In this document: positions 7,499 to 15,876 of the stretch, in pieces | Layout: each line of letters begins with the position of its first letter | Numbering within the stretch: the first letter of the stretch is position 1 | Source: an uncultured Ruminococcus sp. | GTDB lineage: Bacteria; Bacillota; Clostridia; Oscillospirales; Acutalibacteraceae | Assembly (NCBI GenBank): GCA_902802795.1 | Contig: CADCNI010000008.1 | Coordinates: forward strand, 1-58,915 | Direction: 5' to 3' | Length of the DNA stretch: 58,915 nucleotides | Made by a program: the position numbers and the translations under genes | The notes under the pieces: model-generated | Told to the model about the DNA's origin: nothing | Database searches by the model: none | What the model saw: only the letters and a program-made list of their open reading frames with translations

Positions 7499-8245
7499 TT
7501 ATTTTTTATTGTTTTTCTTTAATTTTGCAAAGACGGCTGCTGCCGCCACAATGATGGCGCCCGTCAGGATTCCCACCATCAGTCCGAGCGCAGCATACGA
7601 GCCTTCCTGTATCAGAACGATTGTCGCAGAAACGAAAAGAAACACAAGCAGCAGGAAGAGCATGAAAAGAAACAGCCTGATCGGGTAGGGGCGTGTGTTT
7701 TTCTGTCCTCTGAGCTGGCGATTGATATTGAGGAGACCCGCAATGAGCATGCCGAACATCATTCCGGTGGCGAGGAGAAGTCCCACGCCGATAAAACCCG
7801 CGTCGCTCGTGTCCAGAATCCGCAGGGAATTTCCGACATTCAGCAGCAGAAAGCCAAAGCCGCCGAAGCAGAAATTCCGCCAGCGCTTGAGCATTTCCCC
7901 GCGGGACTGCTCGTCGGTGTAGATTTCGTATTCCTCCTCTGGCTTCTGCGGATCATACGCCTTGCGGAAGACGTGCCAGCCGTTGAAGGTGGAATTGACC
8001 CTCTCCCAGCCCGCGTCGCGGAAGGTTTCGTCATAACGCTCCATGTCTTTGATGTCGTTGTTGTAATCGAGCTGATAGCGGTAGATCACGCTGTCGTCAA
8101 ATTCGTATTTCTGGGTAAAGCTGCTGCCGCTGACAAGCTGCCAGCCCCGCTGCGACATACGGTCGTACTCCTTTTCCTCGAATTCATAATCCCACGCGGC
8201 GTATGTTTTAAAAGTTCTTTTGGTTTTTCTTGTGTTTTTCATCAT
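7499..8245 (-). CDS. DUF2812 domain membrane protein (paralogue 2)
   Basis: A 248-residue protein. Residues about 10-110 form a DUF2812 domain (YAAWDYEFEEKEYDRMSQRG, RYQLDYNN, RYDETFRDAGWERV). The C-terminal half has four predicted membrane helices (about 125-145, 152-175, 190-213 and 216-240). DUF2812 genes commonly sit next to PadR regulators, as here. It is paralogous to the next gene upstream (8259-8930), sharing the order of motifs including TDE(Q/K)S and RYYETFRDAGW-type sequence. The biochemical role is unknown; a PadR-regulated envelope function is inferred. Confidence 0.82.
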   Translation of the reverse strand: MMKNTRKTKRTFKTYAAWDYEFEEKEYDRMSQRGWQLVSGSSFTQKYEFDDSVIYRYQLDYNNDIKDMERYDETFRDAGWERVNSTFNGWHVFRKAYDPQKPEEEYEIYTDEQSRGEMLKRWRNFCFGGFGFLLLNVGNSLRILDTSDAGFIGVGLLLATGMMFGMLIAGLLNINRQLRGQKNTRPYPIRLFLFMLFLLLVFLFVSATIVLIQEGSYAALGLMVGILTGAIIVAAAAVFAKLKKNNKK

Positions 8246-8258
8246 TCATAAACTCCCT

Positions 8259-8930
8259 TTATATCAAGCCGAAGATATTTAGCAGTATACTTATTACAGA
8301 AGCAAGGATAACGGCAACGGACACGGCCGCAAAAGCATAATAATGAAACCTGCGTGCCTTTTTCCCTTTTTCCATGCGGCGAACCGAGACATACCACCGC
8401 ACAAACATATAGGCGGTAACGGACAGCAAAACCGGCGTCCATATTTCAATCACTTCGATGTCTGATATATGCATGAATAACCAGTCCCGGACAAGCGAAA
8501 AAATCATATACGGAATGATAACGGCATACATGAGCAGTACCGCGCCCACAAATCGCCGGGAACGCCGGAGCATTTCCTTTTTTGACTTTTCGTCGGTGTA
8601 AATCAGATAGGCGTCCTCAGGCTGTCCCGAAACATACGGTTTTGCAAAGATGTTCCATTCCCCTGCGGCGCATCTGACGGTCAGCCAGCCCGCATCCCTG
8701 AATGTTTCATAATAACGGGTCGGATCGGCGATGGTTTCGGTATAGTCAATCTGATACCGGTATGTCACGTTAGGGTCGTACACATAGGACTGACTAAACC
8801 GACTGAAATAGGCGATATGCCAGCCCTGCGCCGACATGGTATTGAAATCCTCGACCGCCGCCTCAAATTCCCAACTCATGTAAACGCAATGACGCTTTTT
8901 GACCTTTTGGATTGATTCATTCTTTTTCAT
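8259..8930 (-). CDS. DUF2812 domain membrane protein (paralogue 1)
   Basis: A 223-residue protein with an N-terminal DUF2812 domain (WEFEAAVEDFNTMSAQGWH, RYQIDYTE, YYETFRDAGWLTVRC, YLIYTDEKSKKEM; residues about 15-130). Four membrane helices follow in its C-terminal half. It lies 13 bases upstream of its paralogue and downstream of the DUF6440-like gene in the same PadR-led operon. Tandem duplication is likely. The function of the family is unknown. Confidence 0.82.
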   Translation of the reverse strand: MKKNESIQKVKKRHCVYMSWEFEAAVEDFNTMSAQGWHIAYFSRFSQSYVYDPNVTYRYQIDYTETIADPTRYYETFRDAGWLTVRCAAGEWNIFAKPYVSGQPEDAYLIYTDEKSKKEMLRRSRRFVGAVLLMYAVIIPYMIFSLVRDWLFMHISDIEVIEIWTPVLLSVTAYMFVRWYVSVRRMEKGKKARRFHYYAFAAVSVAVILASVISILLNIFGLI

Positions 8931-8954
8931 ACCCTTTTTGCTCCTTGAATTGTT

Positions 8955-9137
8955 TTACCTCTTGCTCACCACAGGCTTGCCGTCCGCGTCAACCATCACG
9001 GTCAATCCGCCGGAATAGCCGTCTTTGCGATAAATGTAATGCACGCCGGTCTCCTTGTCAACCCAGATTTCCAGACAAGAGCCAATGGCTTCCTTTTGCA
9101 CGCTGACGAGTTCAAATCTGTTTTCCTGTTTTGCCAT
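8955..9137 (-). CDS. Small DUF6440-like protein
   Basis: A 60-residue soluble protein resembling the DUF6440 pattern: RFELVSVQKEAIG, then a beta-hairpin VDKETGVHYIYRKDGYSGGL and VMVDADGKPVV at the C-terminus. The ATG at 9137 is chosen because AGGAG lies nine bases upstream; the in-frame TTG at 9143 is too close to that site. It follows the PadR gene by about 20 bases in the same operon. Function unknown. Confidence 0.7.
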   Translation of the reverse strand: MAKQENRFELVSVQKEAIGSCLEIWVDKETGVHYIYRKDGYSGGLTVMVDADGKPVVSKR

Positions 9138-9159
9138 TTTCAAAATCTCCTTTCAGTTT

Positions 9160-9483
9160 TTACGTGGTTTCTTCGATTACGGTTTTCGCACTTGCGGTCA
9201 GTTCCGAAATGCGTTGGTATTCTTCCAGACACACCCGCCGTCCCTCGTCGGTCAGCCGGTACATGCGCCGCCGTTCGCCGCCAAGTTCGGGACACTCGAT
9301 AATCCAGCCCTTTTTGAGCATGTTGCTGGTCGCGCCGTACATCGTTCCTGAACCGATCTTCACTCTGCCGCCCGACAGGCTTTCGGTCATCTGCATGATG
9401 CCGTAGCCGTGGTTGTCGCCGCCGTAGAGGCAGAGCAGAATGTAGAAATAACTCTCCGTCAGCGGTTCAGACTGCTTTCCCAT
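9160..9483 (-). CDS. PadR-family transcriptional regulator
   Basis: A 107-residue winged-helix regulator. The PadR signature is clear: LTESYFYILLCLYGGDNHGYGIMQ at the N-terminus, GSGTMYGATSNMLKKGWI in the recognition region (residues about 44-61), and GGERRRMYRLTDEGRR in the wing (about 69-84). A short C-terminal helix suggests the small PadR-s2 subtype. GAAAGGAG precedes the ATG. It leads an operon of one DUF6440-like, two DUF2812 and one small membrane protein. A near-perfect 20-bp inverted repeat overlaps its promoter, so autorepression is likely. Confidence 0.93.
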   Translation of the reverse strand: MGKQSEPLTESYFYILLCLYGGDNHGYGIMQMTESLSGGRVKIGSGTMYGATSNMLKKGWIIECPELGGERRRMYRLTDEGRRVCLEEYQRISELTASAKTVIEETT

Positions 9484-9565
9484 GTCAGCCTCTCCTTTCT
9501 TTTATGTCGCTCGGCAATATATCGCCGCTCAATGTGTTGTCTGACGATGTATCGCCTTACGACAT

Positions 9566-9614
9566 AAATATACCACCAACTATGTCGCCTGTCAACATAG
9601 TTGGCGGTATATTT
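9566..9614 (-). promoter_or_regulatory. PadR operon promoter overlapped by an operator
   Basis: Arms 9566-9585 and 9595-9614 pair 19 of 20 bases. On the minus strand, TTGACA (9590-9595) lies in the loop and TATATT (9567-9572) in the distal arm, 17 bases apart, so a bound repressor would cover both promoter elements. Further TATCGCC-type repeats lie between the promoter and the PadR start. Confidence 0.8.
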
Positions 9615-9642
9615 ACATAAAGTTCATAATCTTATTTGCAAT

Positions 9643-9690
9643 AAAAAAATCCTCCTGCCATTGGCATATGCCAACAGCGGGAGGATTTAT
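9643..9690 (-). terminator. Terminator of rpsB-tsf
   Basis: AAATCCTCC (9648-9656) pairs with GGAGGATTT (9680-9688), with an inner TTGGCATATGCCAA palindrome and a T-run on the minus strand. Confidence 0.85.
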
Positions 9691-9727
9691 CATGCTGATT
9701 GATAGAATGAAAAACCTCGAAGCTTGA

Positions 9728-10648
9728 CTACTTAATCATGCTGGCTACTTCGTCTGCGAAGTTGTCTTCTCTCTTCTCAAGCCCTTCGCCCTTTTCAAAG
9801 CGAACGAACGCGGCTACCTTGATGTCGCCGCCGAGTGCCTTGGCGGTGTTCTCGACATACTTGCCGACGGTGATGTCGCCGTCCTTGACATAAGCCTGGT
9901 TGAGGAGGCAGACTTCCTCGTAGTACTTGTTGATACGACCGGAAACGATCTTTTCCAGAATGTTCGCGGGCTTCTTGGCGTTCTTGGGATCGTTGCGGAG
10001 CTGCTCGGTGAGAATCGCTTTCTCCTTGTCAACGACCTCAGCCGGTACGTTCTCGGGCGCGATGTACTTGGGGTTGACCGCGGCGATCTGCATGGCAATG
10101 TCCTTGCCGAACTCAGCGAACTCCGCCTTGGCAGCCACCTCGTCGGTGGTGTCAAATCTGACCATAACGCCGATTCTGCCGCCGCCGTGTACATAGGTGA
10201 CAACAGCGCCTTCGTACTTCTCAAAGCGGCGAATCTTGATGTTTTCGCCGATGACCAGAATCTTCTCCTTCAGGAGCGCGTCAACGGTCATCTCGGTGCC
10301 GGCAGCCGTCTCCGCCAGAAGGGCCTCCACGTCGGCGGGGTTCTTTTCGATCACAGTCTTGGCGCAGGTGTCAACGAATGCCATGAATTCGGCGTTCTTT
10401 GCCACGAAGTCGGTCTCGGCGTTGACTTCGATCACAACGCCCGTGTTGCCCTCGACCAGCGCGTAAACGGTACCCTCGGCAGCGATTCTGCCCGCTTTCT
10501 TCTGGGAAGCAGCGAGGCCCTTTTCGCGCAGAATGTCAACAGCCTTATCCATATCGCCGTCGGCTTCGGTGAGTGCCTTTTTGCAGTCCATCATGCCGCA
10601 GCCGGTCATTTCTCTCAGATTTTTAACATCAGCAGCTGTAAATGCCAT
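9728..10648 (-). CDS. tsf: Elongation factor Ts
   Basis: A 306-residue guanine-nucleotide exchange factor for EF-Tu. The N-terminal UBA-like segment and hallmark are clear: VKNLREMTGCGMMDCKKAL (residues about 8-26), then AVDILREKG, VIEVNAETDFVAKN (about 72-85) and MQIAAVNPKYIAPENVP. Length is usual. It lies about 100 bases downstream of rpsB in the classic rpsB-tsf order and ends before a strong terminator. A hairpin in the intergenic gap may set the ratio of the two products. Confidence 0.98.
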   Translation of the reverse strand: MAFTAADVKNLREMTGCGMMDCKKALTEADGDMDKAVDILREKGLAASQKKAGRIAAEGTVYALVEGNTGVVIEVNAETDFVAKNAEFMAFVDTCAKTVIEKNPADVEALLAETAAGTEMTVDALLKEKILVIGENIKIRRFEKYEGAVVTYVHGGGRIGVMVRFDTTDEVAAKAEFAEFGKDIAMQIAAVNPKYIAPENVPAEVVDKEKAILTEQLRNDPKNAKKPANILEKIVSGRINKYYEEVCLLNQAYVKDGDITVGKYVENTAKALGGDIKVAAFVRFEKGEGLEKREDNFADEVASMIK

Positions 10649-10693
10649 GTGATATTCCTCCTACACAATTTATTAATTAATATGATAATCAAC

Positions 10694-10730
10694 GCATCGG
10701 GAACCATCGCATTGTGACGCATCCCGATGC
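10694..10730 (-). other. Hairpin between rpsB and tsf
   Basis: A perfect 9-bp inverted repeat, GCATCGGGA (10694-10702) and TCCCGATGC (10722-10730), lies between the two genes. No T-run follows, so attenuation, processing or mRNA stability are all possible. Confidence 0.5.
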
Positions 10731-10746
10731 ACCGGAATCAGCCGGA

Positions 10747-11481
10747 TTATTCAGCGGCTTCCTCTGCCTGGGCAGCCTCCGCCTCGGCTTCGGCCTGCTC
10801 GCCCTGTCTGCCCTCGATGACAGCGTTGGCAATCACAGAGGAGATGAGCTTGACAGCGCGGATGGCGTCGTCGTTGCCGGGTATGACATAGTCGATGTCG
10901 TCGGGGTCGCAGTTGGTGTCAACGATGGCAACCACCGGAATGCCGAGCTTCTTGGCTTCGGAAACAGCGATCTTCTCTTTTCTGGGGTCGACGATGAAGA
11001 GCGCGCCGGGGAGCTTGGTCATGTTCTTGATGCCGCCGAGGAATTTTTCGAGCTTCTCGATTTCGAGGTTGAACTTGATAACTTCCTTCTTGGGAAGTCT
11101 CTCGAAAGTGCCGTCGGTCGCCATGGTGTTGAGCTGGTTGAGACGGGCAATTCTGCGGCGGATGGTGGTGAAGTTGGTGAGCATGCCGCCCAGCCATCTC
11201 TCATTGACAAAGTAAGAATCGCAGCGAAGCGCTTCTTCCTTGATGGATTCCTGCGCCTGCTTCTTGGTGCCGACGAAGAGAACCGAATCGCCGTTCTCGG
11301 CTACGCTTCTGACGAACATGTAGGCTTCATCGAGCTTCTTGACGGTCTTCTGCAGGTCGATGATGTAGATACCGTTGCGCTCGGTGAAGATGTACTCCGC
11401 CATTTTAGGGTTCCAGCGTCTGGTCTGATGTCCGAAATGGACGCCTGCTTCGAGCAACTGCTTCATAGATGCTACTGCCAT
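10747..11481 (-). CDS. rpsB: 30S ribosomal protein S2
   Basis: A 244-residue small-subunit protein. Signatures include [20 protein letters not shown] at the N-terminus, [34 protein letters not shown] and [16 protein letters not shown]. The C-terminus has an acidic Glu/Ala-rich extension ([16 protein letters not shown]). GGGAGG precedes the ATG. First gene of the rpsB-tsf operon, with a leader of about 160 bases. Confidence 0.98.
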   Translation of the reverse strand: MAVASMKQLLEAGVHFGHQTRRWNPKMAEYIFTERNGIYIIDLQKTVKKLDEAYMFVRSVAENGDSVLFVGTKKQAQESIKEEALRCDSYFVNERWLGGMLTNFTTIRRRIARLNQLNTMATDGTFERLPKKEVIKFNLEIEKLEKFLGGIKNMTKLPGALFIVDPRKEKIAVSEAKKLGIPVVAIVDTNCDPDDIDYVIPGNDDAIRAVKLISSVIANAVIEGRQGEQAEAEAEAAQAEEAAE

Positions 11482-11831
11482 AGTGAAAATTCCTCCCGGT
11501 TAATACCTCCGCCGGTGCTTTAAGTCCAGTGGAACGGCGCCTGATGCCATGCGGCGATCGCTTTGATAAAATTTAGACAAATGGAAAAATGACGAACCTA
11601 AAAAGTCCGCACCGATTTTTCCACAGCACGGCGTGCGAATTTCTAAAAAATTATAGCATATCCTCTTTTGATTTGCAAGACTTTTTCCAAATGTTTTTTC
11701 CATTTTTTTCGTTTTTTTCCGTCAGCCTTTTTCAAATTCGATAAATATTAGAAGTTAGTTTACACATTCGTAATAAAGCTACCTTAAATCTGTGCGATAA
11801 TAAACCATATGAAAAAATAAGGAGCAATACC
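11482..11831 (-). promoter_or_regulatory. rpsB promoter and leader region
   Basis: A 350-base gap between the divergent rpsB and DUF5685 genes. On the minus strand, TTGCAA (11673-11678), a 17-base spacer and TATAAT (11650-11655) form a strong promoter. The transcript would have a leader of about 160 bases before rpsB, a possible site for S2 autoregulation, although I recognise no named leader motif. For the rightward gene only a weak GATAAT-like -10 near 11800 and an AAGGAG site are seen. Confidence 0.7.
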
Positions 11832-12773
11832 GTGTTTGGTTATATCCGTATTTGTAAACCGCAAATGAAAATATGCGAATATGAGGTCTACCAGTCGGTT
11901 TACTGCACCCTTTGCCGTCATCTGGGTAAGCAATTGGGGCTGCCCGCGCGGCTGCTGCTCAATTATGACTATACCTTTATGACGATGCTCATGATGGCGC
12001 TCAGCGGGGAGCGGGCTCAATTTGTGCCGGGGCGGTGCGTATTTAATCCCGCCAAGAAATGCGGCAGGTGCGCGACCCATGACGAAGCCTTTGCCTACAC
12101 CTCGGCGCTGACGGCGATCATGTTTTATCACAAGCTGCGGGATAATCTGAATGATTCCTCCGGACTCAAAAAAATGGCGTGGCGGGCGCTCATGCCCTAC
12201 GCGTCCCATGTGCGGAGGAAAGCGATGAAACACTATCCCGAAGAAGACATGCTGGTGGATGACTACATACGGCGGCAGTTTGACGCGGAGCGGCAGGCGG
12301 CCGAGAGCGGGGAAGTGCTGATCGACGCGCTTTGCGAGCCGACCGCCGACGTGATCGCGGCGTTTGCGCAGCGGCTTTCTCCGGTGGAGAGCGACCAAAA
12401 GATTCTTCGCCACTTTGGTTATTTTCTCGGGCGCTGGATCTATCTGATCGACGCGCTTGACGATCTGGACGACGATTTGGAGGACGGGTCTTTCAATCCC
12501 TTAGCGCTGCGCTTCGGGCTGGTTCCTGAGGACGCGCTGGCCAAATCAGACAACTATGAAAACGCGAGGTGCTTCGGCAATGACAGCCTGAATTTGTCGA
12601 TTGCGGAGGCGATCAAATATTACGAGCTGCTGGATCTCGGAGAATACAAGCCTATTCTGGACAATATTATGTATCTCGGCGTGTCCGAGGCACAGAGATC
12701 GGCCTTGTTTCCGCCCCAAAAAAGGAAGCGGAAACGCATTTCAGAAACGCAGGAGTTGAAAAAAGATGAATGA
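11832..12773 (+). CDS. DUF5685 family protein
   Basis: A 313-residue protein matching DUF5685. It opens with MFGYIRICKPQMKICEYEVY and YCTLCRHLG (two Cys), has KKCGRC at about 77-82, and a helical body ending in FGYFLGRWIYLIDALDDLDDD (about 196-216). The Asp-rich DALDDLDDD helix is reminiscent of metal-binding helices in all-alpha prenyltransferase-like folds, but no enzymatic activity is known to me. Start is GTG with AAGGAG upstream. It overlaps the next gene, a J-domain protein, by eight bases, which argues for a joint function. Confidence 0.8.
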   Translation: MFGYIRICKPQMKICEYEVYQSVYCTLCRHLGKQLGLPARLLLNYDYTFMTMLMMALSGERAQFVPGRCVFNPAKKCGRCATHDEAFAYTSALTAIMFYHKLRDNLNDSSGLKKMAWRALMPYASHVRRKAMKHYPEEDMLVDDYIRRQFDAERQAAESGEVLIDALCEPTADVIAAFAQRLSPVESDQKILRHFGYFLGRWIYLIDALDDLDDDLEDGSFNPLALRFGLVPEDALAKSDNYENARCFGNDSLNLSIAEAIKYYELLDLGEYKPILDNIMYLGVSEAQRSALFPPQKRKRKRISETQELKKDE

Positions 12774-13428
12774 TCCTTATGTGGTGCTGGGAGTTTCTCA
12801 GAATGCCTCCGATGAAGAGGTAAAAACGGCTTACCGCAATCTTGCCAAGAAATATCACCCCGATAATTATGCCAATGCTCCCGATGTGGCGGAGTTGGCC
12901 GCCGAAAAAATGGCGGAGGTCAACGAGGCATATGACGCGATTATGAACGCCCGCAAAAACGGTACCTCTGCGAGAGGTACGTCGTCATCTTCACAGGGAA
13001 ACTACGGCAATACCTACGGTACCTATTCCGGCACGCAGCACACGGATTTTGCCGATGTGCGCAACCTCATCAGCGCCGGACGCGTTACCGACGCGGAAAT
13101 GGTGCTTGACGGCGTGCCCGTTGCCCGCAGAAATGCCGAATGGTACTTCCTCAAAGGTACGGTGCTTTATCGCCGCGGCTGGATCGATCAGGCGTATGCC
13201 TATTTTGAAACGGCCGTCAACAACGCGCCCAACAACACCGAGTACCGCGCTGCCTACACGCAGGTATCGCAGCAGCGCAGCGGCAAGACGAGCGGTTACA
13301 GCTACCAGCCCCGCCAGAGCGGTTCTTCCTGCAGCAGCGGCTGCGGTCCCTGCTCCACCTGCGTGGGTCTGCTCTGTGCTGATTCCTGCTGCGAGTGTTT
13401 TGGCGGCGACCTGATTACCTGCTGCTGA
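12766..13428 (+). CDS. J-domain protein with Cys-rich tail
   Basis: A 220-residue co-chaperone-like protein. The J domain spans residues about 3-65 with the essential HPD in KKYHPDNY. A Ser/Thr/Gly/Tyr linker follows, then a TPR-like helical pair (about 88-165, VRNLISAGRVTDAEMVLDG and GWIDQAYAYFETAVNNAP). The C-terminal 35 residues carry ten cysteines ending in CC, which might bind metal or be lipidated. There is no DnaJ zinc-finger domain, so it is a specialised J protein that presumably recruits DnaK. Overlaps the DUF5685 gene by eight bases. Confidence 0.9.
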   Translation: MNDPYVVLGVSQNASDEEVKTAYRNLAKKYHPDNYANAPDVAELAAEKMAEVNEAYDAIMNARKNGTSARGTSSSSQGNYGNTYGTYSGTQHTDFADVRNLISAGRVTDAEMVLDGVPVARRNAEWYFLKGTVLYRRGWIDQAYAYFETAVNNAPNNTEYRAAYTQVSQQRSGKTSGYSYQPRQSGSSCSSGCGPCSTCVGLLCADSCCECFGGDLITCC

Positions 13429-13475
13429 TAGCTGCCGCGTGGAACGTCCGAAAATGACAGGGAGAAGGCGCTAAA

Positions 13476-14021
13476 ATGAAAGACGGGAAGATTTCTTTCA
13501 AGATCGCTCTTTGCGGCATACTGACGGCGCTGAGCGTTGTCTGGATGCTGCTGGCGGGATTTTTCGGCGTGCTGACTTATGCCGCGCCTATGATCGCGGG
13601 CGGCTTGTTAATTGTTCCGGTAAAAGAGTACGGCAGTAAAACGGCGCTGACGATGTTCGCCGCCGTGTCGCTGCTGGGGATGATACTCATTCCCGACAAG
13701 GAACTGGCGCTGTTTTACCTGTTGCTGTTCGGACATTATCCGATGTTGCAGCCGTTTGTCAACCGCATCGACATTAAACCGCTGCGCGTGGCGGTAAAAG
13801 CTGTGATTTTCAACGGTTGTTCGGTGCTGGCGGTGTGGCTGGCGCAGGTGATTTTCAGCATCCCGATGTTTGACGGCGACAAGCTGTCATGGTTCATCCT
13901 TGTGGGCTTTTTCGCGGTGGCCAATGTCTGCTTTGCTTTGTATGACAGGGCTTTGCTGCAATTTTATACGGTTTATGATGTGAAGCTGCGCGTGTTGCTG
14001 CACAAGCTGTTTCATTTCTGA
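13476..14021 (+). CDS. Polytopic membrane protein
   Basis: A 181-residue protein with five or six hydrophobic segments (residues about 8-28, 30-47, 54-70, 76-90, 105-125, 132-155). The layout, with an N-terminal basic KDGKISFKIALCGILTALS, resembles S-component-like or DUF2232-like membrane proteins, but no family is certain. A short AGGGAG site precedes the ATG. It follows the DUF5685/J-protein pair by 47 bases and ends before a terminator, so it is probably the third gene of that unit. Confidence 0.7.
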   Translation: MKDGKISFKIALCGILTALSVVWMLLAGFFGVLTYAAPMIAGGLLIVPVKEYGSKTALTMFAAVSLLGMILIPDKELALFYLLLFGHYPMLQPFVNRIDIKPLRVAVKAVIFNGCSVLAVWLAQVIFSIPMFDGDKLSWFILVGFFAVANVCFALYDRALLQFYTVYDVKLRVLLHKLFHF

Positions 14022-14031
14022 TTTCAAAAGG

Positions 14032-14081
14032 AAACACGGGACATTGGCTTTTGTTGAGAAGCCTTTGCCCCGTGTTTTTTT
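14032..14081 (+). terminator. Terminator between convergent genes
   Basis: AAACACGGG (14032-14040) pairs with CCCGTGTTT (14069-14077), followed by a T-run. It may also end the convergent deacetylase transcript. Confidence 0.75.
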
Positions 14082-15081
14082 ATGATGATTCATATTTTTT
14101 TATCACATTGTGGTATCCCAGCAGTTTTTGAAAGCTGCTGATATCCGGCGATCCGCTGACACGTTGACGGGGCAGCTCGTAAAGATCATTGCCGCGTCTG
14201 ACCATACCGCTTCGTGTGGTAAAGGCCATGCGGAAGCCGGCCTGTGCGAGAATTTCTTTGGAGTTGCCGCCGAAATTGCCGAAAGGATAGGCGAAATATT
14301 GCGAACCGCCGAGAATATCTTTGCTGGTATTGAGGTCAGCCACGCCTTCTTCAACGGAAACCGCCTGCATCATGCCCCATTTGCCGGGAAATGCGACCTC
14401 CGGCGGTGCACTGCCGCGATGCATGTTGTGGGTGTGGGAGTGCAGTTCAATATTGGGCAGGGTCAGTTTGTAGGGGATATTTTCTCGGTAGCTGGTGATG
14501 ACAAAGGACGTGGCGACAAAGCCGTATTTGTGGAGCAGGGGTTGGAGCAGATCAAAAAAGTTGTCCTGTCCGTCATCCGACGTGAGCACCACACATTTGG
14601 CAGGAACCTCTATGCCGTTGTTCATCCATTCGTACAGCTCGTCCATTGTCAAGGTGACATAGCCGTTTTCCCACAGCCATTGCAACTGTTCCTCTACCGA
14701 CTGAATGGAATGGCTGTTTGTGCCCTTGGTTGGCACGTCAACATTCGCGTCGTAAAAATAATGGTACATAAGTACGGGAACAAAATCTGCCGTGACGCCC
14801 TCGTAATAGCGAAAGCGTTCGACATATTCGGGTTCCTGCGGCACAAAATCCATGTGAAAGGCCGATTGGTCAAAGGAGATTTCGGAGCCGGAACCCGTGC
14901 CGCAGCAAAGTGCAGCCATACGCTCCGCCGCGTCGGATGCATAAGTCGTTCGGGCCGCCAATCCCGCCATGCCTTGTGTTTGTTTTCCTGTGCCGTTGAC
15001 CCCTACATAGACCGCGAAACAGGCCAGCGCCACAGCCAGACCGGCCATAATGACCGGAAGTTTTTTATTCAAAGTTATCAC
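14080..15081 (-). CDS. Polysaccharide deacetylase family protein
   Basis: A 333-residue secreted or membrane-anchored NodB-type carbohydrate esterase (CE4). An N-terminal hydrophobic anchor (residues about 8-28, LPVIMAGLAVALACFAVYV) is followed by a linker. The catalytic domain (about 95-325) has VPVLMYHYF, TSDDGQDNFF in place of the usual TFDDG motif (Asp pair for base and metal), IELHSHTHNMHRG with the metal-binding HSHTH, and a late FAYPFGNFG. It may deacetylate peptidoglycan or a surface glycan. Start is GTG 15081, with TTG 15072 as an alternative. Transcribed after the SDR gene with an inverted repeat between them. Confidence 0.92.
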   Translation of the reverse strand: MITLNKKLPVIMAGLAVALACFAVYVGVNGTGKQTQGMAGLAARTTYASDAAERMAALCCGTGSGSEISFDQSAFHMDFVPQEPEYVERFRYYEGVTADFVPVLMYHYFYDANVDVPTKGTNSHSIQSVEEQLQWLWENGYVTLTMDELYEWMNNGIEVPAKCVVLTSDDGQDNFFDLLQPLLHKYGFVATSFVITSYRENIPYKLTLPNIELHSHTHNMHRGSAPPEVAFPGKWGMMQAVSVEEGVADLNTSKDILGGSQYFAYPFGNFGGNSKEILAQAGFRMAFTTRSGMVRRGNDLYELPRQRVSGSPDISSFQKLLGYHNVIKKYESS

Positions 15082-15093
15082 GTCCTATTCGTT

Positions 15094-15128
15094 ATACTAA
15101 TTGTCTACTTTCAATCGACAATTAGTAT
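15094..15128 (-). promoter_or_regulatory. Perfect inverted repeat between the SDR and deacetylase genes
   Basis: ATACTAATTGTC (15094-15105) and GACAATTAGTAT (15117-15128) form a perfect 12-bp inverted repeat with an 11-base loop, starting at the SDR stop codon. There is no T-run. A TATAAT-like sequence overlaps the right arm on the minus strand. It could be an operator or an mRNA-processing hairpin. Confidence 0.55.
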
Positions 15129-15862
15129 TATACCACATAGCCGCCATTGGGAGACAGAACCTGACCCGTGATAAACGAGGCATTGTCCGACGTCAGAAAG
15201 TAAATCGCGTTGGCGACGTCTTCGGGCGTTCCTAACCGCATAAGCGGCGTATCGTTTTTTAAGGTGTCCATATCCTCGGCGCTCAGATGGGCGTTCATCT
15301 CGGTGTCGATCACGCCGGGCGCGACACAGTTGACCCGCACGCCGCCGAGGCCTGCCTCCTGCGCGAGCGCTTTGGTCAGACCGATGACCGCCGCTTTAGT
15401 GGCGGAATACAGTACCTCGCAGGACGCGCCGACCTGTCCCCACATAGAGGAGAGATTGACAATGCAGCCTTTATGCTGACGGAGCATATGCGGCAGCGCG
15501 AGTTGAGAGCAGTGGAACATGCCGTCCACGTTGACCGCGAAGGTGTTGCGCCATTCTTCGGGGGAGATGTCGGTGAAGAGACATTGCCGCGCGACAGCCG
15601 CGTTGTTGATCAGAATGTCCACACCGCCGAGCTGGCTTTCGATTTCCGCGAACATGGCTTCCACTTGCGCGCGGTCGGAGACGTCCGCCTGTATTGCCAT
15701 GGCTATGCCGCTCGCCGCGTTGATGGCGCGAGCCGCCGCAAAGGCGCTTTCACGGCTTTTGTTGTAATTGAGCACGACAGGGTGTCCCTTAGCCGCGAAC
15801 AACCGCGCGGTTGCCAGCCCGATGCCTCGCGACGCGCCTGTGATTAAAACCGTATCTTTCAT
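15128..15862 (-). CDS. ymfI: SDR oxidoreductase, probable EF-P 5-aminopentanone reductase
   Basis: A 244-residue NAD(P)H-dependent short-chain reductase. Cofactor motif TGASRGIG (residues about 8-15), NNAA, the catalytic Ser in NLSSMWGQVGASCEVLYSATK and the YxxxK pair are all present, with a C-terminal GQVLSPNGGYVV. The SSMWGQVGASCEV stretch resembles YmfI, which reduces 5-aminopentanoyl-modified EF-P, rather than the fatty-acid enzyme FabG, and no fatty-acid genes are nearby. FabG-type activity cannot be excluded from sequence alone. Overlaps no neighbour; the GNAT gene ends 14 bases upstream. Confidence 0.8.
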   Translation of the reverse strand: MKDTVLITGASRGIGLATARLFAAKGHPVVLNYNKSRESAFAAARAINAASGIAMAIQADVSDRAQVEAMFAEIESQLGGVDILINNAAVARQCLFTDISPEEWRNTFAVNVDGMFHCSQLALPHMLRQHKGCIVNLSSMWGQVGASCEVLYSATKAAVIGLTKALAQEAGLGGVRVNCVAPGVIDTEMNAHLSAEDMDTLKNDTPLMRLGTPEDVANAIYFLTSDNASFITGQVLSPNGGYVV

Positions 15863-15876
15863 CTACCGCACTCCTG

